Assembly (NCBI GenBank): GCA_005798335.1
Contig: SYJV01000454.1
Coordinates: forward strand, 1 to 60,425
DNA from: Planctomycetaceae bacterium
GTDB lineage: Bacteria > Planctomycetota > Planctomycetia > Pirellulales > Pirellulaceae
Direction of reading: 5' to 3'
Length of the DNA stretch: 60,425 nucleotides
Of the stretch, positions 25,937-34,918 are shown piece by piece. Under the pieces are notes generated by a model. It made no database searches and had not been told where the DNA came from. It was given only the letters and a program-made list of their open reading frames with translations. Positions within the stretch are counted from its first letter, which is position 1. Every line of letters starts with the position of its first letter. The translations under genes and the position numbers were made by a program.

Positions 25937-28003
25937 CTACAAGGATTGGAGTCGTTGCTGTATGGTGTTCAGACCCACGCACGGCGGTTCGCAAGTTTGA
26001 TCGCGACAAACGTAGAGCGTCACTTGGTTTTGGATCGGCAGTCGCATATGAAACAATTGGTTCAACGGATCTGACTGGGCATCGGGACTGCGTTCACTTT
26101 CAAGTCTTGCAGCAACTAGTGCATGCGGCCAATAGGATCTGTGGCATAGTTCAATAGCTCGCGTCCATTCATCATTGGGGTGCTCGCCAACGAGGATCAA
26201 GGTAGTCGGCTTGTTGAGCAATCGATTGAGCACTCGCAGCGACTGCCCTGCCGCTTGTGGCGAATCTTGCATCAAAATAGCCGCAGATCGAAGAGCATTT
26301 TCGGCAATCTGATAGAGATCATTTCGATTGGTTAGCATCGCCAACCCTAGGAAACCGCTGGCGGCCATCGCATTGCCGCTGGGCACACTGTGATCGGCCA
26401 CATCTTTATTGCGAGCGATCAGTTGCTCTGCGTCGTCGGCAGTGAACATAAATCCACCTGGCGTATCTTGAAAGTGCTCAACTAAACAAGCCGCCAATTC
26501 CAACGCCCATGCGATCCATTTTGTTTGCCAATCCGCTTGATACAACTCGACCAATGCTTCGATCAAGTAACTGTAGTCATCCAAATAAGCGTCATGATTA
26601 GTCTGGCCGCCGCGCCAGCTATGCCACAATCGCCCGTTGCTGCGGCGCATGTTATGGTAGAAGAACTCGGCTATGGCTTGAGCGCTAGAGAGCATCCCAA
26701 CGTCCCCAGACGCTCGATATCCTTTGGCGTAGGCGATGATCGCGAGCGCATTCCAGCTCGCAAGTACTTTGTCGTCCAGGCCCGGTCGAATTCGCAATTT
26801 GCGATGTTCGAACAGTCTCACTCGGTCTGCGGCAAACTGTAACTGCAGTGCTGGTAGGTCTAGATTGCGTAGTCGAGCAAACTGTTCCAGCGACTTTGGC
26901 AAGTTGAGAACATTCTGGCCTTCGAAATTGCCAACTTCGGTAATGTCATAGGCTTCGCAAAAAGGTGCAGCTCGATCGACGCCCAGTACGTTGCTAATTT
27001 CACTAGCCGACCAAACATAAAACTTGCCTTCTTCACCCTCACTGTCCGCGTCTTCAGCGCTGTAGATTCCTCCACGAGTATCCGTCATGTCGCGAGTCAG
27101 GTATCCGAGCGTCTCGCGCACGACGTGGAGATACGATGCATCACCGAAGGTGCGATACGCATCAGCATATAGGCTGGCCAGTAGCGCGTTATCGTAGAGC
27201 ATCTTTTCAAAGTGAGGAACCAACCATCGCTCATCCACGCTGTAGCGCGCAAATCCGCCGCCGAGGTGATCATAGATTCCGCCGGCCGCCATCTTGTCCA
27301 GCGATGTTCGAACAACGTTGGCGCGTTCTGCTTGCGGATGCGAACAGTGGAGGTCGAGCATCAACCCCAAATCCATCGTATGCGGAAACTTGGGTGCTCC
27401 GCCAAAGCCGCCAAACGTCGCGTCAAAGTGCCGCTTTAGCCATCGGTCAGCCTTTTCGATCCATGTTTGGTCCAAATCCGATTCCACGCTTTCAGGACCT
27501 CGGCAAGCCTGGACAAGCTGCGATGTAATTTGTTCGCTCTGCTCCTCGATTTGCGATCGTTTGCTTTTCCAAGCATCAATGACCGCGGACAGCACGTGCG
27601 CAAATCCCGGCCTGCCCCAACGGTTCTCTGGAGGCCAATAGGTGCCGCCGAAAAACGGCTTGCAGTCGGGTGTGAGGAAAACGCTCATCGGCCAGCCGCC
27701 ACTACCGGTGAGCATCTGAACCGTGTGCATGTAAATCTGATCCAAGTCGGGACGTTCTTCGCGGTCGACTTTGATCGACACGAAGCTCTGATTCAGAATC
27801 GCTGCGATCTGCTCGTTTTCGAAACTCTCATGCTCCATAACGTGGCACCAATGGCACGCTGAATAGCCAATCGACAAGAAAATTGGCCTGTCTTGGGCGC
27901 GAGCTTTTTCTAGAGCTTCTTGGCACCACGGATACCAATCAACGGGATTGTTCTGATGCTGCAAGAGGTAAGGGCTGGAGGTCTTCGCCAAGCGATTTGG
28001 CAT
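25937..28003 (-). CDS. Thioredoxin-domain protein of the DUF255/YyaL (SPATA20) family
   Basis: A 688-residue cytoplasmic protein. It opens with the family signature [20 protein letters not shown] and DWYPW. A thioredoxin-fold domain with C-H-W-C-H (about 48-52) runs to [10 protein letters not shown]. An (alpha/alpha) barrel of the glycosyl-hydrolase/epimerase type fills the rest, with [57 protein letters not shown] and [11 protein letters not shown]. The start at 28003 is chosen because the conserved N-terminus begins there; upstream in-frame sequence is not conserved-looking. The biochemical role of the family is not established. The C-terminus ([12 protein letters not shown]) is intact. Confidence 0.93.
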   Translation of the reverse strand: MPNRLAKTSSPYLLQHQNNPVDWYPWCQEALEKARAQDRPIFLSIGYSACHWCHVMEHESFENEQIAAILNQSFVSIKVDREERPDLDQIYMHTVQMLTGSGGWPMSVFLTPDCKPFFGGTYWPPENRWGRPGFAHVLSAVIDAWKSKRSQIEEQSEQITSQLVQACRGPESVESDLDQTWIEKADRWLKRHFDATFGGFGGAPKFPHTMDLGLMLDLHCSHPQAERANVVRTSLDKMAAGGIYDHLGGGFARYSVDERWLVPHFEKMLYDNALLASLYADAYRTFGDASYLHVVRETLGYLTRDMTDTRGGIYSAEDADSEGEEGKFYVWSASEISNVLGVDRAAPFCEAYDITEVGNFEGQNVLNLPKSLEQFARLRNLDLPALQLQFAADRVRLFEHRKLRIRPGLDDKVLASWNALAIIAYAKGYRASGDVGMLSSAQAIAEFFYHNMRRSNGRLWHSWRGGQTNHDAYLDDYSYLIEALVELYQADWQTKWIAWALELAACLVEHFQDTPGGFMFTADDAEQLIARNKDVADHSVPSGNAMAASGFLGLAMLTNRNDLYQIAENALRSAAILMQDSPQAAGQSLRVLNRLLNKPTTLILVGEHPNDEWTRAIELCHRSYWPHALVAARLESERSPDAQSDPLNQLFHMRLPIQNQVTLYVCRDQTCEPPCVGLNTIQQRLQSL

Positions 28004-28328
28004 GTGCAGTTTCCGGTCACAAAGAGCTGTCTTTGCAAAAAAGGCGCCGCGACGATTGCCGAGCAAAATACGCTCAGCAGCGTTCAGTGCAATTGCAAAT
28101 GTTACCCCAGACCAGGATTTATGTCTCCCGACCAGTCCGAAATCAGTGGGATGGCAAGCGAATAAATGAAGACTGCCGGCATGATTGTGCACAGCAGGCG
28201 AGAGCAGCTTCAGTGGAGCTTGGCATTAGATCGCGAAATCTCGCTGGGGTTCCATTGAGCTTATTGCGAATGCTGCACGAATTAAGCGATCGAGCCAAAT
28301 GTTGCTGCACACTGCGACCGATCCATTC
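28004..28328. other. Intergenic, no gene seen
   Basis: This 325-bp stretch lies between the DUF255 and phosphofructokinase genes. Open frames here are extensions or antisense of the neighbours, and I see no hairpin or repeat of note. It should contain the promoter of the DUF255 gene. Confidence 0.4.
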
Positions 28329-29549
28329 TCAAAATACCAGCGAAGTTGGCAGATAGGGAGCATTTACCAGTTCGGGCATAACCACGGGGACATTGATCGA
28401 TGGCGGGATTTTAGCATGCGGCAGGCCAAACGCTTCCTCGCTGAGTACGTCATCGCCGAAGCTGACTCCCAGTCCGCGCGCGGCTTGAATGGCTGAGCAA
28501 AATCGATCTACTTTGTTTAACTGCCCAATTGCGTCGGCAATGCTGACATCGGATATCGCGGGAGCTTGGTAACAAATCATCTGCCCGAATTGCCCCGCTG
28601 CGACTAGTCGCACCGCGTGAACACCAAACTGCGTCGCCAAAAATCGATCGAATGCAGTTGGGGTCCCACCGCGCTGCAAGTGCCCCAGCACTACGCATCG
28701 CGTTTCAATTTTCAACCGCGATTGCAATTCGGCTGAGACAACGTTGCCAACGCCACCCAGCCGAATCTGCCGATCCTCGGCGCGACGTTCACGTGCAACG
28801 AATTGGCCGTCGGGCAATGCGGCTCCTTCGGCGACCACGACCGTCGTAAACAGTTTTCCCTGTTCGCGCCGCGTGAGTATTTTCTCGCTTACCTTCTCAA
28901 AACTCCAGGGGATTTCCGGTAACAGAATCGCATCGGCACCTCCGGCAATTCCGCAATGCAAGGCGATCCAACCCGTATGACGCCCCATGACTTCTAATAC
29001 CATGATGCGCTCGTGGCTGGCCGCGGTGGTATGCAATCGATCCAATGCGTCCGTGGCACAAGTAACGGCTGAGTCAAATCCAAACGAAAAGACGGTACAC
29101 GAAAGATCGTTGTCAATGGTCTTGGGGACGCCGACAACGGGAATCCCATGTTCGTGAAATTGCTGCGCGACTGCCAGGGAACCGTCGCCGCCTACGCAGA
29201 CGATGGCCTCCAAATTTAATTGCTCTACGGTGCGAGAAACTGAATTCAGCAAGTCGCGAGGCAATTCGACGCGCGTGCTTTCGTCCTTGATCGCGACGAA
29301 TCGCCCGTGATTGGTCGAGCCGAGAATCGTACCGCCTCGGACCAGGATTCCCGATGTGGTACGATCGTCCAGCGTAATAAACTGTACTGGATCAACCAAC
29401 CCTTCATAGCCGCGATGGAACCCGATAGTTTCGTAACCTAGCTGTTGCCCGCATTTGACGACGCCACGAATAACCGCATTCAGCCCAGGGCAGTCACCTC
29501 CGCTGGTGAGTATCCCAATTCGTTTCTTTTTCCCGCTTGTATTGGACAT
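28329..29549 (-). CDS. pfkA: 6-phosphofructokinase
   Basis: Phosphorylates fructose 6-phosphate to the 1,6-bisphosphate in glycolysis; 406 residues. Family motifs are present: GGDCPGLNAVIRG at the nucleotide site, CVGGDGS, the catalytic PKTIDNDL, and MGRHTGWIAL. The GGDGS form is that of ATP users (PPi users have GGDD), while the Lys in PKTIDND is shared with PPi users and with the group III ATP enzymes of actinomycetes, so the substrate needs testing. The start at 29549 has AGGAAAACGC upstream with good spacing. It is divergent from the methyltransferase gene. Confidence 0.94.
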   Translation of the reverse strand: MSNTSGKKKRIGILTSGGDCPGLNAVIRGVVKCGQQLGYETIGFHRGYEGLVDPVQFITLDDRTTSGILVRGGTILGSTNHGRFVAIKDESTRVELPRDLLNSVSRTVEQLNLEAIVCVGGDGSLAVAQQFHEHGIPVVGVPKTIDNDLSCTVFSFGFDSAVTCATDALDRLHTTAASHERIMVLEVMGRHTGWIALHCGIAGGADAILLPEIPWSFEKVSEKILTRREQGKLFTTVVVAEGAALPDGQFVARERRAEDRQIRLGGVGNVVSAELQSRLKIETRCVVLGHLQRGGTPTAFDRFLATQFGVHAVRLVAAGQFGQMICYQAPAISDVSIADAIGQLNKVDRFCSAIQAARGLGVSFGDDVLSEEAFGLPHAKIPPSINVPVVMPELVNAPYLPTSLVF

Positions 29550-29951
29550 GCGTTTTCCTGCGTTTTTCGCCACGAAAGCTCTGTTAATGCAATAGTCAAG
29601 CGTACATTGCGAAACACAACAAGATGCCGCCCATATCGCGTTTGGCGAGTTATTTAATTCGGGTTGTATGGATTGCAAGACCTGTAAGACTCAACGAGAG
29701 TAAAACGATTGTCCTCAATCGTTTCCTGAGCGTTCCCCCAACGGTTTTCTCATCATTTTCTCGTCGTTTCAACTGACCATAAGACGGCTCTCCTCCCCAT
29801 ACCAGTCACTCTTGACCATGCGTGGTATATCGTTAGTCTACGCAAATCCAAGTTACACTCTAACGCACGTCGGCCTGGTCCATAATTCATTGCAGCATGA
29901 CATCTGCTGAGACTTGAATGTCGATGAATAACGATTGGCCGGCCGCACTGA
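29550..29951. other. Divergent intergenic region with short hairpin
   Basis: 402 bp between the starts of the phosphofructokinase and methyltransferase genes, so promoters for both should lie here. A perfect 9-bp hairpin (AAACGATTG, loop TCCT, CAATCGTTT) is at 29703-29724. No coding sequence was found. Confidence 0.4.
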
Positions 29952-30650
29952 ATGGACTGCGCAGTGAATCGTTCGAAAAAATGGTATCAACTGAAGGCGC
30001 GAATCGAACGATCTGTCACGCTGGAGTCGGCTACTTTGGATTTGGGTGGGCGGCTGGTTGAATGGCTGCGCGTAGTAGACCCGGATCGGTTACTAGAAGC
30101 TGCGCTAGTACGCCAAGACAAACGTGCGGACGAGATCGATCCATTTTGGGCAGCGACTTGGCGCGCGGCCCGCGGACTCGACCAGTTTTTAGCGCACATC
30201 GATCTGCAAAAGCAACTAGTTCTAGAACTGGGCTGTGGATCGGGGCAAGCGGGAATTGGTGCGGCAGCTCGGGGAGCACTGGTGACGCTAACAGATGCTG
30301 TTGGGCTGGCGCTACTCGTGGCGCGTTTGAATAGCACCTCTGTTGAAGATCGAGTCTCATTTCGAAGACTGCGCTGGGACAGCGATACGCTGATGGACCA
30401 GCGATTTCCCATCATTATTGGCTCAGATATCGTTTACGACCCAAGACTCTTTCCATTGATCGATGCCTGTGCGCGACGGCATCTGCTGCCAAGCGGCCAT
30501 TTGTACCTAAGCGAGCCTCATCGACACACGGGAGATCACTTTGCCAAGTGGATCGTCGAAGCGGGTTGGCAAACGTGCGAATCTGACATGCTCATCGATC
30601 ACGGTCGAGTACCCATTCGAATCTTCGATTGCTGGTTGCCTCAGTGTTGA
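29952..30650 (+). CDS. SAM-dependent methyltransferase (Methyltransf_16-like)
   Basis: Probable class I methyltransferase of 232 residues. The SAM-binding motif I is LELGCGSGQAGIGAAARGA (about 95-113), followed by an acidic post-I position in LTDAV. The IIGSDIVYDPRLFPLI stretch (about 155-170) is typical of the METTL/ETFB-lysine-methyltransferase group, which modifies protein lysines. The substrate is unknown. The upstream region has no strong Shine-Dalgarno, so the start is tentative; conserved-looking sequence begins around residue 20. The gene lies alone, convergent with the flippase-like gene. Confidence 0.8.
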   Translation: MDCAVNRSKKWYQLKARIERSVTLESATLDLGGRLVEWLRVVDPDRLLEAALVRQDKRADEIDPFWAATWRAARGLDQFLAHIDLQKQLVLELGCGSGQAGIGAAARGALVTLTDAVGLALLVARLNSTSVEDRVSFRRLRWDSDTLMDQRFPIIIGSDIVYDPRLFPLIDACARRHLLPSGHLYLSEPHRHTGDHFAKWIVEAGWQTCESDMLIDHGRVPIRIFDCWLPQC

Positions 30651-30710
30651 GTATCTTGGCGGAATACTGCCCCCTTGGGAATCTTATGGAAAATCGCAAG
30701 GATCGTGAAA

Positions 30711-31763
30711 TCATTTTACCTGCCGCTCTGATCTCATTTCCTCAATTAAGTACAGGACGAGAGCCACAATTCCTGGGACGATATAGTAGATCACACGGAA
30801 CAGCAGGATTCCGCAAGTGACTGCCACTGGAAGGTTGGTATCTGGCTGTGCCGCATCCTTGGTGAGCAGTTCAAGCACTATTAATTCCAGAACACCGAAC
30901 CCACCTGGAACGTGCAATATGACGGTCACGATCATGGCTGCCAAATAACTTACGAGGACTGTGCCGTAAGTGGCCGTGTTGTGTGGCAGCAGCAAGTACA
31001 GAACTAGAGACGCTAGCGCAAAATCTGCTGCTGAAACGCTCAGTTGTACCAGCGACAGTCTCGGCGGCGGAAATGCGAAGTACTGCGTTCCAATTCGTAT
31101 CGGCTTGCGAATCCAAATAGTGGCACACAGGTAGGCCCCCACGCAAATCAAAAAGAAATATCCATACAGCCTTGGCGAAAAGTGTAGATGTTCCATGTAC
31201 TCATCGGGGAGTTGAACTGGAAGTAGAACGAAAGCTACGCCGGCCAGCATGAACATTCCCAACCAAAACGTCACCGAGAGAATGGAAATGAATGCCAGGA
31301 CTTCCACAAAGCTGAATCCCCATCGACTGTAAAGTCGATATCGCACTGCGGTACCACCGAGCATCCAGCCTACGATATTGCTGAACGCGTAGCCAATGAT
31401 GGCACCAACCATGATTTTCCGCAGTGGAAGTTGCTTCTTCAAATAGTGAACGGCGATCCAATCGTATCCGGTAAGGACTACGAAATTGATTGTCGTCACT
31501 GCCAGCGCAATCGCAATTTGTTGCGGAGGGACATTTGCCAGCCCCTCGGTGATTTGCTCCCATGTAATGTGCCCAAGTTTCTTACGGATTACATTGATAC
31601 AAATCGCCACAATTACAATAACCGCCGAGTACTTTGCAAACTCCCCAGCGATTCCCCAATTGGGTTTCTTGGCGCCGTCAGGTGGAGATTCGTCGGTTAT
31701 TTCCGTGCCGCTTCCGCTAGCCGTTTTCGAGCCACCGGACTCACTCGTTGTCGGAGGTATCAT
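30711..31763 (-). CDS. Lysylphosphatidylglycerol synthase TM-region/UPF0104 membrane protein
   Basis: Polytopic inner-membrane protein of 350 residues with about eight hydrophobic segments after a polar N-terminal 40 residues. Features of the family include GYAFSNIVGWMLGGTAVRYRLYSRWG and the late HVPGGFGVLELIVLELL motif, which is characteristic. Only the membrane (flippase-like) part is present, with no aminoacyl-transferase domain, so it more likely moves or handles a lipid than synthesises lysyl-PG. It lies downstream of the RND/MMPL genes on the same strand, 239 bp away. Confidence 0.85.
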   Translation of the reverse strand: MIPPTTSESGGSKTASGSGTEITDESPPDGAKKPNWGIAGEFAKYSAVIVIVAICINVIRKKLGHITWEQITEGLANVPPQQIAIALAVTTINFVVLTGYDWIAVHYLKKQLPLRKIMVGAIIGYAFSNIVGWMLGGTAVRYRLYSRWGFSFVEVLAFISILSVTFWLGMFMLAGVAFVLLPVQLPDEYMEHLHFSPRLYGYFFLICVGAYLCATIWIRKPIRIGTQYFAFPPPRLSLVQLSVSAADFALASLVLYLLLPHNTATYGTVLVSYLAAMIVTVILHVPGGFGVLELIVLELLTKDAAQPDTNLPVAVTCGILLFRVIYYIVPGIVALVLYLIEEMRSERQVK

Positions 31764-32002
31764 CGTGTTCGCACCAAACCAAATCGTAACATCGCCTATT
31801 GAAGATCCTCTTTATATCTGAGTGCCACAGGAACTCCACGAAGAAAGGCTTGTAACCAAGGACAGCCTTGATCGATTTCCAATTGGAAAACTCACTACGC
31901 ACATCCTTGAGTGATGCGTATTGGATGCTCAAACGTGATCACCTAGTAACTCAATGTAATACAATCACCACGCAGGAAAACTATTACAGATTCTGCTGAT
32001 TT

Positions 32003-33361
32003 CTAAAGGGTTTTCGACGTGCTACAAACAGTAAGCGGCCCGTCACGGTATTCGACTAACTTAGTTTTCACACCAAGCCACTTTTTTGAGCGTACCACGA
32101 AGAACTTTCCCAACGGACTGGCCAGTATGGCTGGCAATAAAACCAGTTCGGCAACCACACCTGCAAACAATATGCTGAGCATCAGCCAGCCAAATCGCTG
32201 AGTGGGTGCAAACGTACTGAACGCGAAAACAGACAACCCTAGTCCGCTCACCAGTGCTGCCTGAAGCGTCGGTATGGCGCAATGACAGTATGCTTCGACA
32301 ATCGCCTCACGAACATCGTAGCGATGCTCGAGTTCCTCGCAGTACCTTGCAAGAAAATGAATAGTGTCGTCGACGGCTACTCCCAACGCAATGGACGCAG
32401 TCATCAATGATCCAATATCGATAGCGATTCCCAACCAACCCATACCTCCAAATACGAGCAGAATTGGCAACAGATTAGGAATCATAGCCACACAACCACC
32501 TATAAAACTCCTGGAAACAATCATCATGATGGGAGTGATTGTCAAAAAGGAATAAAGCGTGCTGTCAGTCAAACTACTTAGAAGCATGCGTTGCGCCTGG
32601 TAGACGATCGGTACAATTCCTGTAAACACACCGGTAATGGGATGTGTGGAAGATCCCAGGCTGAGCGAGTTGGTGCCATTCGATTCGATCGTCCGTACTC
32701 TGCCATCGATAATATTGGGCACGACTGATCTGATTAGCTGAAAATCATTGTCTGAAATATCACCGGATGCCAACACAGCGTCGAAGTTTCCCATCGAATC
32801 GATGTTGAAAATCGGCGTCTGCGCCGGACTTTCGCTTACAACGACAACTTCCAGTCCAATTTTTTTCAATTGCTCATCAAGCAGCCCAAAAACTCTTTGC
32901 AGGTGTGTACGAGTTTCTTGGTCATCGCTATGCCCCCACAACAAGACGCGTTTTCCATTTTCAATTCCGAGCTCTGTTCTCTCAGCAAGTGTTTGTTCGA
33001 TTCTTGCCTGGATGTAGCACGCATCGAATAGCGGTTGTGAAATATTCTGTAATTTCCGCGTAAAGTTGCCAAAGTCAACATCACTAAACGCCGCAGCTCT
33101 TAGGCTGACTCTCCACAATTCGCACTGGTTGGCCGGATCAACCCGCAGGAAGCCTGAATCGACTAGGGCTTGTCGCTCGCTGCTCATGCGCTTGTTGATT
33201 GCAGTTCGCTGAATGATGGAGCGCAAGCCCGATCTTTCCGAAGTAAACTTCGGCGCAAAGGCGGTTGCCGACAAGCTCTTGTCAACAATGTTTTCGCCGC
33301 GAATACCGAATTGCTGTTCAATCAGCCATTGTAAACGCGCTACAACTTCAAGCCTCTGCAA
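32003..33361 (-). CDS. MMPL/RND exporter, C-terminal part after in-frame stop
   Basis: The C-terminal 452 codons of an RND-superfamily exporter whose N-terminal part is at 33416-34918. The two lie in the same frame, separated only by TAG at 33416-33418 and 18 sense codons. This part holds the second extracytoplasmic domain and the last six helices, including SIALGVAVDDTIHFLARY with the acidic pair expected for proton coupling. The 33361 start is a TTG without Shine-Dalgarno and is probably not a true start. The gene looks freshly broken or read through, because no other lesion is visible. Confidence 0.75.
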   Translation of the reverse strand: MQRLEVVARLQWLIEQQFGIRGENIVDKSLSATAFAPKFTSERSGLRSIIQRTAINKRMSSERQALVDSGFLRVDPANQCELWRVSLRAAAFSDVDFGNFTRKLQNISQPLFDACYIQARIEQTLAERTELGIENGKRVLLWGHSDDQETRTHLQRVFGLLDEQLKKIGLEVVVVSESPAQTPIFNIDSMGNFDAVLASGDISDNDFQLIRSVVPNIIDGRVRTIESNGTNSLSLGSSTHPITGVFTGIVPIVYQAQRMLLSSLTDSTLYSFLTITPIMMIVSRSFIGGCVAMIPNLLPILLVFGGMGWLGIAIDIGSLMTASIALGVAVDDTIHFLARYCEELEHRYDVREAIVEAYCHCAIPTLQAALVSGLGLSVFAFSTFAPTQRFGWLMLSILFAGVVAELVLLPAILASPLGKFFVVRSKKWLGVKTKLVEYRDGPLTVCSTSKTL

Positions 33362-33415
33362 GAATGTCAGTCCTGCAATGTCCAGGTCCCTCTGATTCTC
33401 GATTTCCTTTTGCCA

Positions 33416-34918
33416 CTACGGGGGAAACTGCAGGACGATTTCCAAAGGAATCAGTTTACCGAGATGTTCTTCCAGCCAACGATAATCCTGCAAAATTCTC
33501 GCTCGACTATCGAAGAGTTTTAACAAGTCGATGCTGGAGCGAGCATGAAATATGCCGCTGCCGATGCCAGCCGATATTAACACGCATATAGCACCGACCC
33601 AACCGTAGTGTCGAATCGTAAACTCGGCCAACCAACGCCAGATCCTGGTAGAATCAGAACCCGAAGCGATAGTTGCATGCTCGCGGTTTCTGTTTGCGGA
33701 CCTCGCCCACCTCTTACCGACGCCACTATACTGCAATGCTGCCGGCATCACCGCGTAAACGATGAAAATCAGCGCCATCACTCCTGCCGCCGAGTACACG
33801 CCGAACTTCTTGATAGGGACTAACTCACTGACGAACAGCGAGAGTAGGCCCACTGCCGTAGTTACCGAACATAGGAACGCGGGTTTCCAAGCCAAACCTA
33901 CCGCTCGTTCCGCAGCACCGTCGAAGCCGCCCGAGACAACCGCTTCGCGATAGTAGCTGACCAAATGGATTGCCCCCGATATCGCCAGCACGTAAACAAG
34001 AGACGGCATCGACATCAAGATTGCATCAAGGTTCTGCCCCGTTAACCAAACAATAGCAAGCGAAGTTGCGCCGCTTAAAACTGCGCACAGGAAGACGATC
34101 GAAGTCAATAGGACGCTCCGCAGGGACCACCAGGCCAGCCCGATTCCTAGCAGTCCGGAATAGCCGGCTAATCGAATTAGCGTTCTTTCTCCTTCCTCAT
34201 CGATCGCACAGTTGTCGACCGGCGGGCCTCCCATATGTAGGTCATCCTGCTGAACACCGGCCTTGCTGACTAGACGTCGTATCAGCCCAGGCGGCTGGTC
34301 GGCCCCGATCACACTTCGTCGGCCATTGCCGAGCACCTCTTTTAACTCGGATATAGCCTCCGAACGCAGAGTTACGATTAAACACGTTTGCGTTTCGTTG
34401 GGGCCGATCATCGATCCCTGAAGTCGCTGAATTGCATCGGTCTCACTCAGATTCAACGATCCGTACATCATTCGATCAAGAACCGAGCGTCCAGTTTCCA
34501 CAGACTTGATGTACTTGCGAACTAATGCAGCGTCTTGTGCGCTCAGTTCGTCAGCGCTGAGAGCTCCTTCACTATCGTTACCATCTTCACTTGAATTGGC
34601 AGGGGTCAAATAGTCTGCAAGCTTGGCGATACGTGGATCGTCTTCCTTATCTGCCCCAAGCCCCAGTTCGCAGCCTCTCCAGCTAACAATTACAAATTGG
34701 TCGGCGGCAAAATGTTGTCGAAACCAAACCAGCCTCTGCGTCTGATCGAATGACTTTGGCAGCCAGTCTTCGACACGATTTTCATTGCTACTTATTGCTT
34801 TTCCAGCACTATAAAACACCAGCGGAATGGACAGCAGAGTAATGGACAGAATTACTCCGCTCCAATTCTGATAGAAGGTTGGCTTTCTGCTGACGCTTTT
34901 AGTTGATTCTTGTTTCAC
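33416..34918 (-). CDS. MMPL/RND exporter, N-terminal part ending at in-frame TAG
   Basis: The N-terminal 500 codons of an RND-superfamily (MMPL/HpnN-like) exporter. It has a first helix (about 20-40), a periplasmic domain (about 45-250), helices with the SSD-like arrangement (about 250-400), and a further helix near 425-445. It starts with GTG at 34918, overlapping the TGA of the upstream AcrB-type gene (GTGA). Translation stops at TAG (33416), but the same frame continues uninterrupted to 32003, giving a normal 971-residue protein if the stop is read as sense. The RND adaptor and pump genes upstream are probably in the same operon. Proteins of this class export lipids or hydrophobic molecules. 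Confidence 0.8.
   Translation of the reverse strand: MKQESTKSVSRKPTFYQNWSGVILSITLLSIPLVFYSAGKAISSNENRVEDWLPKSFDQTQRLVWFRQHFAADQFVIVSWRGCELGLGADKEDDPRIAKLADYLTPANSSEDGNDSEGALSADELSAQDAALVRKYIKSVETGRSVLDRMMYGSLNLSETDAIQRLQGSMIGPNETQTCLIVTLRSEAISELKEVLGNGRRSVIGADQPPGLIRRLVSKAGVQQDDLHMGGPPVDNCAIDEEGERTLIRLAGYSGLLGIGLAWWSLRSVLLTSIVFLCAVLSGATSLAIVWLTGQNLDAILMSMPSLVYVLAISGAIHLVSYYREAVVSGGFDGAAERAVGLAWKPAFLCSVTTAVGLLSLFVSELVPIKKFGVYSAAGVMALIFIVYAVMPAALQYSGVGKRWARSANRNREHATIASGSDSTRIWRWLAEFTIRHYGWVGAICVLISAGIGSGIFHARSSIDLLKLFDSRARILQDYRWLEEHLGKLIPLEIVLQFPP

Noticed and set aside
27883-28356. 157-codon plus-strand open frame
   Set aside because: Mostly antisense to the DUF255 gene, with no recognisable domain and a composition expected of a shadow frame.
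29703-29724. Hairpin as an intrinsic terminator
   Set aside because: No T-run follows on either strand, and it sits between two divergent gene starts where no terminator is expected.
31741-31932. 63-codon minus-strand frame overlapping the flippase gene start
   Set aside because: No Shine-Dalgarno, no recognisable features, and it overlaps a convincing start.
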